Assembly (NCBI RefSeq): GCF_001517975.1
Contig: NZ_KQ950183.1
Coordinates: 328,222 to 392,221 of the forward strand
DNA from: Thermobifida cellulosilytica TB100
GTDB lineage: Bacteria; Actinomycetota; Actinomycetes; Streptosporangiales; Streptosporangiaceae
Direction of reading: 5' to 3'
DNA length: 64,000 nt
Made by a program: the position numbers and the translations under genes. This document shows, in pieces, positions 7,693-15,983 of the stretch. Positions within the stretch are counted from its first letter, which is position 1; the number at the start of each line of letters is the position of its first letter. The notes below the pieces were generated by a model, which saw nothing but the letters and a program-made list of their open reading frames with translations, did not search any database and was not told the origin of the DNA.

Positions 7693-9198
7693 GTGAACCA
7701 AGGTCCGAGCCGCCCCCGCCCCACGCCCGGAACACCCCCTCAGCCGCGCTGCCCTGTGCACGCCCAAGCCGTCCCCCTCTACCGGAACGCCCACCGCTCC
7801 GACCACGCGCTGCTGTGGGAGGAGCTGCGCGCCCGCTTCGGCGCGGTCGCCCCCGTGGAGATCAGCCCCGGAGTCCCCGGCTGGCTGCTGCTGGGCTACC
7901 ACGAGAACCTCAACGTGCTGCGCAACCCCGTCAGCTTCTCCACCGACCCGGCCCGGTGGCGCGAGGCACGCGAGGGACGGCAGGAGAACCGCGTCGGCGG
8001 CACCGCCCTGGCCGCGGACGGCGAACGCCACCGCCGGATGCGCACCCCCCTCGTCGAGGCGCTGCACGCACTCAGCGGACGCCGCCTCAGCAGGACCGTC
8101 ACCCGCCTGGCCTCCTCGCTCGTCGACCGGTTCGCCACCACCGGACGCGCCGACCTCATCGCCGACTACGCGGCGCCGCTGCCCGCCATGGTGCTCAACT
8201 TCCTGTTCGGCCTCGACGACCGGTACGGCGACCTGCTGGCCCGGCTGTGCGCGGCCCGCGACGGCGACGACCCCGACGCAGCCGAGCGCGCCACCGCCGA
8301 CCTGCGCCGCTACGTGCGCGCCCTGGTCGCCCGCCGCCGCGCCGAACCCGGCGACGACCTCGTCTCACGGCTGCTCGCCCACCCCGTCGCCCTCACCGAC
8401 GCCGAGGTCGCCACCGAAGTGGAGACGCTGCTGCGGCTCGGCGTGGAACCCACCGCACACCTCATCGGCAACGCGCTGCGGCTGCTGCTCACCCAGCCCG
8501 AGGTCGCCGCCGCCTACCGGGGCGCGGCGCTGCCCTCCGTCGACTTCCTCGACTACGTGATGTGGGCCGACCCGCCGTTGCAGGCCCTGCAAGCCCGCTA
8601 CCCCACCCACGACGTCCGCATCGGCGGCGCCGACATCAAGGAGGGCGAGGCCCTGGTCCTGGGATTCGCCCCCGCGCACGCCGACCCGGCGACCCGCCGC
8701 GGCCACGCCCTCGACGACCTCGCCGGCAACCGCTCCCACCTGATGTGGGGGGCCGGACCGCACGGCTGCCCCGCCCGGGCACTGGCCTCCGAGGTCGCGG
8801 CCACCGCCATCGACGTCCTCCTCGACCGCCTCGACCCGAAACTGGACGGGCCGCCCGAGCAGCTCCGCTGGCGCGCCTCGCTGTCGGTGCACGGACTGGC
8901 CGCGCTGCCCGTGGTCTTCCCCCCGGAACCGGCCCCCGCCGTGCCGCAGCAGCCCGCCCCCCGCCCCAGGCGCCGCCTGCTGGCACGCACCGCACGCCGC
9001 ACCGCCGCCCCGCGGGGAGCCCGCTACGGCGCCCCCGGCGACACCGCCGAACCCCCCGCGCCCCGCACACCGACCGCCCGCCACGCGCGCGTCCCCGCAC
9101 CCGCCTCCCGGGCGACCGGAGCCCGCTACCATGTGCCCGCCCCCGCCGACGAGCCGCGACCCGACCCCCTGGAGGGCCTGCTCGCCCAGTGGGCGTGA
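7693..9198 (+). CDS. Cytochrome P450, CYP157-like, lacking the ExxR motif, with long C-terminal tail
   Basis: A 501-residue protein starting at GTG 7693 behind AAGGAGCACTGCC. The heme-binding loop WGAGPHGCPAR has its Cys near 359, and GVEPT fits the I-helix. The K-helix, normally ExxR, reads LDYVMWADPP near 286, so neither Glu nor Arg is in place. S. coelicolor CYP157C1 is the known precedent for such loss. The N-terminal RFGAVAPVE and DPARWREAREGR are shared with the second P450 of this type at 27566-29002. Residues after about 407 form a Pro/Arg-rich tail of roughly 95 residues ending LEGLLAQWA, which is not part of the P450 fold. No ferredoxin gene is adjacent. Catalytic competence is uncertain. 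Confidence 0.85.
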   Translation: MNQGPSRPRPTPGTPPQPRCPVHAQAVPLYRNAHRSDHALLWEELRARFGAVAPVEISPGVPGWLLLGYHENLNVLRNPVSFSTDPARWREAREGRQENRVGGTALAADGERHRRMRTPLVEALHALSGRRLSRTVTRLASSLVDRFATTGRADLIADYAAPLPAMVLNFLFGLDDRYGDLLARLCAARDGDDPDAAERATADLRRYVRALVARRRAEPGDDLVSRLLAHPVALTDAEVATEVETLLRLGVEPTAHLIGNALRLLLTQPEVAAAYRGAALPSVDFLDYVMWADPPLQALQARYPTHDVRIGGADIKEGEALVLGFAPAHADPATRRGHALDDLAGNRSHLMWGAGPHGCPARALASEVAATAIDVLLDRLDPKLDGPPEQLRWRASLSVHGLAALPVVFPPEPAPAVPQQPAPRPRRRLLARTARRTAAPRGARYGAPGDTAEPPAPRTPTARHARVPAPASRATGARYHVPAPADEPRPDPLEGLLAQWA

Positions 9199-9202
9199 CC
9201 GG

Positions 9203-9228
9203 GGTTCCCGGGCCGCGGCCCGGGAACC
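9203..9228. terminator. Perfect 26-bp palindrome between the P450 and MFS stops
   Basis: A fully self-complementary sequence (arms of 13 bp, centre GCCGCGGC) fits exactly between convergent stops at 9198 and 9229. It is probably a bidirectional terminator. Confidence 0.65.
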
Positions 9229-10602
9229 TCAGACCCGCTCGGGCACCCGGTTGCCCGCCGCGCGGATCGCCGCCGGGACGTCCACGGCCAGCAGCAGCAC
9301 GAACCCCAGGGCGAAGAACACGATCATCGACAGGATCGCCAGCCGGTAGTCCCCGCCGGTGGCGTCCAGCACCACGCCCAGCGCGAGCGCCCCCAGAAAC
9401 GCCGACCCCTTGTCGCTGATCTCGTACAACCCGAAGTACTCCGCCTCCTTGCCCCTGGGGATGAGCTGAGAGAACAGGGAACGCGACAGCGCCTGGGTGC
9501 CGCCCAGCACGATCGCGATGAAGAAGGCCAGCGCGAAGAACTGCACGGCCGCGCCCTCCTGCAACAGCGGCGCCACCGCCACCACCGCGGTCCACACCAC
9601 GAGACTGCCCAGGACGGCTTTCTTCGCGCCCACACGCCGGGCGATCGCACCCAGCAGCAGCGCCCCGCCGAACGCCACGAACTGCACCATGAGGATCGTG
9701 CCGATCTGCACGGTCTGGTCCAGGCCCAGCGCCTGGTCGGCGAAGGTCGCCGAGAACCCGATGACGGTCTGGATGCCGTCGTTGAACAGGATGTAGGCGA
9801 CCAGGAACAGCAGCGTGCGCGGATAGGCGCGCAGACTCTTGACGGTCTGCCACAACTGGGTGAAGCTGCGGCCCACCGACAGGCGCCGCGGAGCGCCGTC
9901 CGGCTCCCCCCGGCGCCGGTTGCGCAGCCGGGCCAGCGGGATCAGGGTGAACACCGCCCACCACACGCCCGCCGACACCAGGCAGATGCGCACCGCGTGC
10001 CCCTCCTCCAGGCCCAGGCTCTCGTGGCTGAGGAACAGCGCCAGGTTGAGCGCGAGCAGCAGCGCGCCGCCCAGGTAGCCGGTCGCCCAGCCGCGGGACG
10101 ACACCGCGTCCCGCTCGTCCTCGGAGGCCAGGTCGGGCAGGAACGCGTTGGCGACCACCACCGAGGCGCCGAACGCGACGTTGGCCACCACGAACAGGCC
10201 CGCGCCGAGCACGTAGCGGTCCCCGTGCACGAAGTACAGGCCCATGGTGGCGAACGCGCCGAGGTAGGCGGTCACCCCGAGCAGCTCCCGCTTGCGCCCG
10301 CTGGTGTCGACGAACGCGCCGAGCACCGGCAGCAGCACCAGTTGGAGCAGCACCGACAGGGACGTGGCGTAGGGGTAGAGCGAGGCGGGCGTGACCAGCC
10401 AGCCGAACACGCTGATCCGGCCGTCGGCCCCGGCGCCGCCCTCGGCGAGCGCGGTCAGGTAGGGGCCGAGGAAGACGGTGATCACGGAGGTGGTGAAGAC
10501 CGACTGCGCCCAGTCGTACATGTACCAGGCGCGCCGCTCGGAGCGGCGGGCACGGTCCTCGCCGGGAGGGGCGGGGGGCGGCGCGGGAGTGGGGGACGAC
10601 AA
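9229..10602 (-). CDS. MFS transporter, UMF1 family
   Basis: A 457-residue membrane protein with 11-12 hydrophobic segments. It opens with the UMF1/Atg22-like YDWAQSVFTTSVITVFLGPYL near residue 35. The MFS loop motif between segments 2 and 3 reads GAFVDTSGRKRELL. UMF1 proteins are presumed exporters of small molecules; the substrate is unknown. I chose TTG 10602, which has GAGGAAG seven nt upstream; longer starts add an Arg-rich non-homologous segment. It lies 50 bp downstream of and co-directional with the GDPD gene, so the two probably form an operon. Confidence 0.85.
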   Translation of the reverse strand: MSSPTPAPPPAPPGEDRARRSERRAWYMYDWAQSVFTTSVITVFLGPYLTALAEGGAGADGRISVFGWLVTPASLYPYATSLSVLLQLVLLPVLGAFVDTSGRKRELLGVTAYLGAFATMGLYFVHGDRYVLGAGLFVVANVAFGASVVVANAFLPDLASEDERDAVSSRGWATGYLGGALLLALNLALFLSHESLGLEEGHAVRICLVSAGVWWAVFTLIPLARLRNRRRGEPDGAPRRLSVGRSFTQLWQTVKSLRAYPRTLLFLVAYILFNDGIQTVIGFSATFADQALGLDQTVQIGTILMVQFVAFGGALLLGAIARRVGAKKAVLGSLVVWTAVVAVAPLLQEGAAVQFFALAFFIAIVLGGTQALSRSLFSQLIPRGKEAEYFGLYEISDKGSAFLGALALGVVLDATGGDYRLAILSMIVFFALGFVLLLAVDVPAAIRAAGNRVPERV

Positions 10603-10652
10603 CGCGGTGCTTCCTCTCGTACGGGGACCGGCGTGCGGCGGCCGGCGGGTGG

Positions 10653-11453
10653 TCAGGACGAGGGGGCTGCGGGCCACAGCCCCCGGTCGGTCAGGACGCG
10701 GCGCAGCGCGGCGACGTCGTCGGTGACGATGCCGTCCACGCCCGCGTCCAGCAGGCGCCCCATCAGCGCGGGGTCGTTGACGGTCCACACGTGCACCTGG
10801 AGGCCCAGGCGGTGCGCGGCCGCCACCAGGTCCCGGGTGAGCAGCGGGAACCCCCGGTAGCGCAGGGGGATCTGCACGCAGGAGACGTCACGGCGGGCCA
10901 GCGGGAGCAGCAGCGGCACCAGGGAGGCCAGCCGCACCCGCAGCACGTCCACCGGGCCGCTGGACAGGGCCACCGGGCGGTCGAAGGTGCGGCGCACCCG
11001 CTCCAGACGCGCCTGGCTGAACGAGCCGACGCACACCCGGTGCCAGGCGTTGGTGCGGCGCAGCACCCGGCGCAGCGGCTCCACCGCCGCGTCGTCCTTG
11101 ACGTCGATGTTGAACCGCGCCTCGGGCAGGGCGCCCAGCAGGTCCTCCAGCAGCGGCACCGGCTCGCTGCCGCCGACGCGGGCGCGCGCCACCTCGGCGT
11201 AGGGCAGTTCGGCGACGGCGCCGGTGCGGTCGGTCACCCGGTCCAGGACGGGGTCGTGGAAGGCCAGCAGCACCCCGTCGGCGGTGGCGCGCACGTCCGT
11301 CTCCAGGTAGCGGTAGCCCAGGCGCACCGCGTGCTCGAAGGCCGCCGCGGTGTTCTCCAGGTCGGTGCGGACCCGGCCGTCCGGGCCGGTGATCCAGCCG
11401 CCCCGGTGCGCCAGGCCGATGGGGCCGGGGGCGGCGAGGTACACGTCGCTCAC
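10653..11453 (-). CDS. Glycerophosphodiester phosphodiesterase
   Basis: A 266-residue GDPD-family enzyme hydrolysing glycerophosphodiesters to glycerol 3-phosphate and an alcohol. The catalytic signature is present as AHRGG (residues 15-19), ETDVRATADGVLLAFHDPVLDR and FNIDVKDD. There is no signal peptide, so it should act in the cytoplasm. The GTG at 11453 begins VSDVYLAAPGPIGLAHRGG and fits the family length of 230-270. It is the first gene of a probable operon with the UMF1 transporter, which might import or export the related substrate. Confidence 0.88.
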   Translation of the reverse strand: MSDVYLAAPGPIGLAHRGGWITGPDGRVRTDLENTAAAFEHAVRLGYRYLETDVRATADGVLLAFHDPVLDRVTDRTGAVAELPYAEVARARVGGSEPVPLLEDLLGALPEARFNIDVKDDAAVEPLRRVLRRTNAWHRVCVGSFSQARLERVRRTFDRPVALSSGPVDVLRVRLASLVPLLLPLARRDVSCVQIPLRYRGFPLLTRDLVAAAHRLGLQVHVWTVNDPALMGRLLDAGVDGIVTDDVAALRRVLTDRGLWPAAPSS

Positions 11454-11628
11454 CCGACCAGTATGGCGGGGCGGGATAACGGCCGAGGTACAGAAAGGGG
11501 CAGATCGGGAAGCAGCGGGCGGGCAAGCGGGAAAATCCCGGTTCGCATGGTCGAACGGGGCGCGTGGCGACTCTGGAACGGGCGACGACTGTCCCCCCGA
11601 GAACCGGCTTCGAGCCGAAGGAGGCGTC

Positions 11629-12015
11629 ATGACTATCGCCACGGACGACCACCGGCGGGGACGCCGGGAACGGCGGCTGCCGGCCTGCCCCTCCCGCCGC
11701 CGTGTCCGCCCCGGACGCGACCTGCCGCTCCTCGCCCAACTCGTCGCCGAGGTGCTGGCCGGACAGCGCTCCCCCCGACAGTTGCGCCCCTGCCTGTCCG
11801 AGAGCGCCTACCGGAGCCTGCTGCTGCGCGCCGGCTGCTACACCATGCGGCAGCGGCCCCGCCTGCGCATGGTGGTGCTGGACGGCCCCGAACCGGGCGT
11901 CGCCGAGGTGAGCGGCGTCGTCGCCTACGGGGAGCGGCACCGCGCGCTGGCGCTACGGGTGGTCTACGCCGAATACCGTTGGGTGTGCACGCACATCGAG
12001 ACCGACGTGCGCTGA
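11629..12015 (+). CDS. Rv3235-like protein (DUF6459)
   Basis: A 128-residue protein with a basic N-terminus (residues 8-30), a helical LAQLVAEVLAGQRSPRQLRPCLSESAYRSLL segment and strands RPRLRMVVLDGPEPGVAEVSGVVAYGERHRALALRVV ending in W-V-C-T-H-I. This pattern matches the Rv3235-type small proteins often found near secA in actinobacteria; function is unknown. The ATG at 11629 has a strong GAAGGAGG. No secA is nearby. A strong hairpin follows. Confidence 0.75.
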   Translation: MTIATDDHRRGRRERRLPACPSRRRVRPGRDLPLLAQLVAEVLAGQRSPRQLRPCLSESAYRSLLLRAGCYTMRQRPRLRMVVLDGPEPGVAEVSGVVAYGERHRALALRVVYAEYRWVCTHIETDVR

Positions 12016-12019
12016 CCCG

Positions 12020-12059
12020 GGGTGGTTCGGGCGCGGCCGCGGCCACGCCCGAACCACCC
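12020..12059 (+). terminator. Rho-independent-like hairpin after the Rv3235-like gene
   Basis: Perfect 14-bp arms (12020-12033, 12046-12059) with a 12-nt GC-rich loop begin 5 nt after the stop codon. There is no U-tract. Confidence 0.65.
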
Positions 12060-12127
12060 GGAACAGGCGGTCGGTTTCGTTACTATCGGCAGGGTCGGAC
12101 GGCACGGCGTACTAGCGGAGGTCAAAC

Positions 12128-13894
12128 GTGGGCCCCTTGGAGAACGGCGATCCGGAACGGATCGGCCGCTATCGGCTGATCGGGCGGCTGGGCGCCGGAG
12201 GCATGGGCCAGGTCTACTTCGGTCGTTCCGCGGCCGGGCGGCCGGTGGCCGTCAAGCGCATCCACCCGCACATGGCCACCGACCGGTCGTTCCGCGAGCG
12301 CTTCGCCCGCGAGGTCACCGCCGCCCGCCGGGTCAGCGGGGCGTTCACCGCCCCGGTCATCGACGCCGACCCCGAGGGCGAGGTGCCGTGGCTGGTCACC
12401 GCCTACGTCCCCTCGCTCCCGCTGGACCAGGCGGTGCGCGACCACGGCCCGCTGCCGGAGCCGAGCCTGCGGGTGCTGGCCGCGAGCCTCGCCGAGGCGC
12501 TCACCGAGATCCACCGGGTCGGACTGATCCACCGCGACCTCAAGCCCGGCAACGTGCTGCTCGCCGAGGACGGGCCGCGCGTCATCGACTTCGGCATCGC
12601 CCGCGCCACCGAGGGCACGGCCGCCACCCAGTCGATCATCGGCACGCCCGGGTTCATGTCGCCCGAGCAGATCCAGGGCGCCCCCCTCACCCCCAAGAGC
12701 GACATGTTCGCCTACGGCGCGGTGCTGGTGTACGCCGCGGGCGGGGTGGGGCCGTTCGGCGAGGGCCCCATGCCCACCATGGTCATGCGGGTCCTGCACC
12801 ACGAGCCCGACCTGTCGTCGGTGCCGGCGTCGCTGCGCGGGCTGGTGGCGGCCTGCCTGGCCAAGGACGAGCGGAACCGCCCCGGGCCGGGGGAGGTGCT
12901 GGACGCGCTCGGCGACGTGCCCGCGGGCTCCTCCTGGCTGCCCCCGGTGTTCATGCGCGGCATCCAGGAACGGGTCGCCCAGGTCAACGCGGCGCTGAGC
13001 GGGGCGCTGCCCGCCGACGGCGGCGCGACCGCCGTGCTGGGAACGCAGGGCGCCGCCCACCCCGCGACCGAGGTGCTCGGCGACGACCAGCAGCGGACCT
13101 CGGTGCTGGGCGCGGACCCCGGCCCCGCCGGCGCGGCGCCCACCGCCGTCTACGGCCAGCCCAGCGGCGGCCAGGTCCCGCCCACCGCCGCCTACGGCCA
13201 GCCCAGCGGCGGCCAGGTCCCCCCCACCGCCGCCTACGGGCAGGGCGCACACCAGACGCCGCCCACCGCGGCGATGCCACCCGCCACCCAGGCCACCCCG
13301 CCCTCGCGCGACGACGCCTACGCCGACCTGTACCGCGGCTCCCCCGCCGAGGAGCAGCGCCGCCGCGAACGCGAGGAACTGCGCCGCCGCGAGGAGCGCA
13401 TGCGCCGGGAAGAGGAGGAGAGGCTGCGCCGCGCCCGCGAAAGGGAGCTGGAACGCCAGGAGGAGCTGCGCCGCCGCCAGGAGGCCGAGCGCGCCCACCG
13501 GGAGCGGCTGCGCGCCGAACGCGAGTACGAGCGGCGGGCCCGCGCCGCCCGCGCCGCCGCCGACCAGCCCAGCCTGTGGAGCTTCGTCAAACTGCTCCCG
13601 CTGCTGATCATCCCGATCATCCAGATCCCGCTGGGCTGGGGCGCCTCCATCGCCTGGGAGTGGTTCGCCACCACCGAGCTCTACACCGGGGACGGCTGGT
13701 ACTACCCTGGCCTGCTCACCGTCGACGGCTTCTTCCAGGCGCTGTACCTGGGCTACTTCCTGCTCAACAACGTCGTCGCCGCCGAGTACCTGGTCCGCTG
13801 CCTGCGCACGGGGTTCGTGACCGGGACGATGCTGGCCCTGGCGGCCGCCCTGGGCACCAACTGCGCCCTGTGGTACTTCGGGTTCTTCGGCTGA
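12128..13894 (+). CDS. Membrane Ser/Thr protein kinase with YGQ repeats and coiled coil
   Basis: A 588-residue PknB-type kinase. The kinase domain spans about 14-275: GAGGMG loop, Lys43 (VAVKRI), HRDLKPGN near 135 and DFG near 154. It is followed by 2.6 copies of a 14-residue repeat PTAxYGQPSGGQVP (about 338-378). A highly charged Arg/Glu coiled coil covers about 406-478. The C-terminus has three hydrophobic segments (about 486-510, 535-555, 565-588). The kinase is therefore cytoplasmic and membrane-anchored, with no extracellular PASTA sensor. GTG 12128 has GGAGGTCAAAC upstream. A -10-like TACTAT is at 12081. Substrates cannot be deduced. Confidence 0.9.
   Translation: MGPLENGDPERIGRYRLIGRLGAGGMGQVYFGRSAAGRPVAVKRIHPHMATDRSFRERFAREVTAARRVSGAFTAPVIDADPEGEVPWLVTAYVPSLPLDQAVRDHGPLPEPSLRVLAASLAEALTEIHRVGLIHRDLKPGNVLLAEDGPRVIDFGIARATEGTAATQSIIGTPGFMSPEQIQGAPLTPKSDMFAYGAVLVYAAGGVGPFGEGPMPTMVMRVLHHEPDLSSVPASLRGLVAACLAKDERNRPGPGEVLDALGDVPAGSSWLPPVFMRGIQERVAQVNAALSGALPADGGATAVLGTQGAAHPATEVLGDDQQRTSVLGADPGPAGAAPTAVYGQPSGGQVPPTAAYGQPSGGQVPPTAAYGQGAHQTPPTAAMPPATQATPPSRDDAYADLYRGSPAEEQRRREREELRRREERMRREEEERLRRARERELERQEELRRRQEAERAHRERLRAEREYERRARAARAAADQPSLWSFVKLLPLLIIPIIQIPLGWGASIAWEWFATTELYTGDGWYYPGLLTVDGFFQALYLGYFLLNNVVAAEYLVRCLRTGFVTGTMLALAAALGTNCALWYFGFFG
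13142..13264 (+). repeat. Tandem 42-bp coding repeat in the kinase gene
   Basis: Two near-identical 42-bp units (13142-13183, 13184-13225) and a partial third encode TA[VA]YGQPSGGQVPP. The nucleotide sequence is almost unchanged between units, which suggests recent or ongoing slippage. Confidence 0.7.
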
Positions 13895-14013
13895 CCGACC
13901 GCCCCGCAACCGGCATTCCCCCCAGTGGCCACAACAGGCCGCAACCTCGGACAAGCCCCTCCGGCCCGCTATGGTGCTGCCCCGACGCTGCCCGACACGG
14001 CGGAGGAGGCCCG

Positions 14014-14859
14014 GTGGGAGCACGACGGCGGCCCCTGGAGGCGGCACTGGACCGGGTCGAGGCGCACGGCCGCGCCGGACGCACCACCGCCCAGCTCATC
14101 CGCTTCGGCCTCGCCGAGGCGGCAGCGTGCGCGTTCGCGGCGTGCGTCTTCACCGGCCTGGCCCTGTCCACCGTGCTGCCGCTGCCCCTGCCCCGCTACG
14201 ACGCACTCCTGGTCTACCTGGTCGCGGTGACCGCGGTGTTCTGGGCGCTGCGCCTGGAGACCGGCCGGGAACTCCTCGCCGTCCTCGGCTTCCACGTGGT
14301 CGGCCTGGCCTTCGAACTGTTCAAGGTGCAGATGGGCTCCTGGACCTACCCCGAACCCGCCTGGACCAAGATCGCCGGCGTCCCCCTGTACAGCGGATTC
14401 ATGTACGCCGCGGTCGGCAGCTACGTGGCGCGCGCCTGGCGGCTGCTCGACCTGAGGCTCACCGGCTACCGGCGCGCCGCCACCGCCGCCGTGGCCGCCG
14501 CGGTCTACCTCAACTTCTTCGCCCACCACTGGCTGCCCGACCTGCGCGCCCTGCTCGCGGTCGCGGTGCTCGCGGTCACCTGGGGCACGTGGGTGCACTT
14601 CACCGTGGGACAGACCCGCTACCGCATGCCGCTGGCGCTGTCGTTCGTCCTCATCGGCTTCTTCCTGTGGGTCGCCGAGAACCTCGCCACCCTGCTGGGC
14701 GCCTGGAACTACCCCGACCAGACCGAGTCGTGGACGATGGTCTCGCCCAGCAAGTTCGGCTCCTGGGCGCTGCTGGTCACCGTGTCGTTCGTGCTGGTGG
14801 TCGCCTGGAAGCGCAGGCACGCACTGGAGGAGGGCGCCCCGGCCGCTCAGTCCGCGTAA
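14014..14859 (+). CDS. DUF817 family integral membrane protein
   Basis: A 281-residue polytopic protein with about eight hydrophobic segments. Conserved features of DUF817 are visible: FELFKVQMGSWTYPE, PLYSGFMYAAVGSY, NFFAHHW and WVAENLATLLGAWNYP. The function is unknown; the family has been noted near carotenoid or membrane genes. The start is GTG 14014 behind GGAGGAGG. Its last 13 bp overlap the 3' end of the convergent WYL regulator, so transcription of the two genes may interfere. Confidence 0.85.
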   Translation: MGARRRPLEAALDRVEAHGRAGRTTAQLIRFGLAEAAACAFAACVFTGLALSTVLPLPLPRYDALLVYLVAVTAVFWALRLETGRELLAVLGFHVVGLAFELFKVQMGSWTYPEPAWTKIAGVPLYSGFMYAAVGSYVARAWRLLDLRLTGYRRAATAAVAAAVYLNFFAHHWLPDLRALLAVAVLAVTWGTWVHFTVGQTRYRMPLALSFVLIGFFLWVAENLATLLGAWNYPDQTESWTMVSPSKFGSWALLVTVSFVLVVAWKRRHALEEGAPAAQSA

Positions 14860-15827
14860 CGGCGCACCATGGCCCGCGCCAGCGCCAGCAGCCGCTCCCG
14901 CAGCTCCCGCGGCTCCAGCACCTCCGCGTCGGGACCGCACTGGGCGAACTGCGCCACCGCCTGCTCCACGGTCTCGAACGGCACCCGCGCCAGCAGGCGC
15001 CCACCGGGCTGCGGCTCGGCCGCCGCCAACGCGTCGTGCAGCACGGGCGGCGAGGCGGCGCGCAACAGCTCCAGGCCCCGCTCGGTGAGCAGCACCCGCG
15101 CGGTGTGCCGGTACAGGCCCGCCTCGAACTCGCGGGACCACGCCTCCCAGTAGGCGGCCAGGTCGAAACCGTCGGGCCGGTCGAAACGCTCCCCGGTCAC
15201 GGTGAGCTCCTCCACCCGGGAGGCCCGGAAGGTCAGCGGCCCGCGGCCGGGCGCGGCCGGGTACGGCAGCGCCACGAAGTACCACAGCCCGCTCTTGAGG
15301 ACCACGCCCAGCGGCGCGAGGACGTGCACCACCGGCTCGGCCCGCCACCGCCGGTAGCGGACCTCCACCACCTGCTGCTCCCACACCGCCGAGGCGATCG
15401 CCGCCAGGTGCGGGGCCCGGTCGGGGTCGCGGAACCAGGCGGGCGCGTCCAGGTGGAACCGGTCGCGCACCCGCTGGGCGCGCTCACGCATGCCCTCGGG
15501 CAGGGCCGCCAGGAGCTTGCGGTGGGCGGCGGCCATCTCCGCGCCCAGGCCCAGCTCCGCGGCGGCCTGCGGCACCGCAGCCAGGAACACCGAGTCGGCC
15601 TCCCCGCTGTTGAGCCCGGTCAGCCGGGTGCGGTAGCCGTCCACCAGCCGGTACCCGCCGCCCGCGCCGCGCTCGGCGTACACGGGCACGCCCGCAGCGC
15701 TCAGCGACTCCACGTCGCGGTAGACGGTGCGTTCGGAGACCTCCAGCTCGGCGGCGATCTGCGCGGCCGTCAACCGGCCGCGGTTCTGCAACAGCAGGAG
15801 CAGGGAGAGCAAGCGGCTGGCGCGCAT
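14847..15827 (-). CDS. WYL-domain transcriptional regulator (YafY-like)
   Basis: A 326-residue regulator: HTH_11 DNA-binding domain at 1-55 (RLTAAQIAAELEVSERTVYRDVESL), a WYL ligand-binding domain at about 135-210 and a WCX C-terminal extension to 326. WYL regulators often sense nucleotides or DNA fragments and many control neighbouring genes. ATG 15827 lies at the start of the helix-turn-helix. It is divergent from the alcohol dehydrogenase gene across 156 bp, so that gene is the likely target. Confidence 0.88.
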   Translation of the reverse strand: MRASRLLSLLLLLQNRGRLTAAQIAAELEVSERTVYRDVESLSAAGVPVYAERGAGGGYRLVDGYRTRLTGLNSGEADSVFLAAVPQAAAELGLGAEMAAAHRKLLAALPEGMRERAQRVRDRFHLDAPAWFRDPDRAPHLAAIASAVWEQQVVEVRYRRWRAEPVVHVLAPLGVVLKSGLWYFVALPYPAAPGRGPLTFRASRVEELTVTGERFDRPDGFDLAAYWEAWSREFEAGLYRHTARVLLTERGLELLRAASPPVLHDALAAAEPQPGGRLLARVPFETVEQAVAQFAQCGPDAEVLEPRELRERLLALARAMVRRYAD

Positions 15828-15983
15828 ACCCCCATTCTCGCCCGCTCCCCGCCCCGGCTTTCTCCCGGACAGAGGGGTTGAGGGCGGCCGCCTCGGATAG
15901 AGGGCACCCGCGACGGGACGACAGCACAGCACGCGCCGGCGCGCCGTGGAGCAGTCCCGCCGCCGGCGCGAGAAGGAGACGAC

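Noticed and set aside
13142-13264. Short tandem repeats as a possible CRISPR array
   Set aside because: The units are contiguous without spacers and lie in frame inside the kinase gene as a protein repeat.
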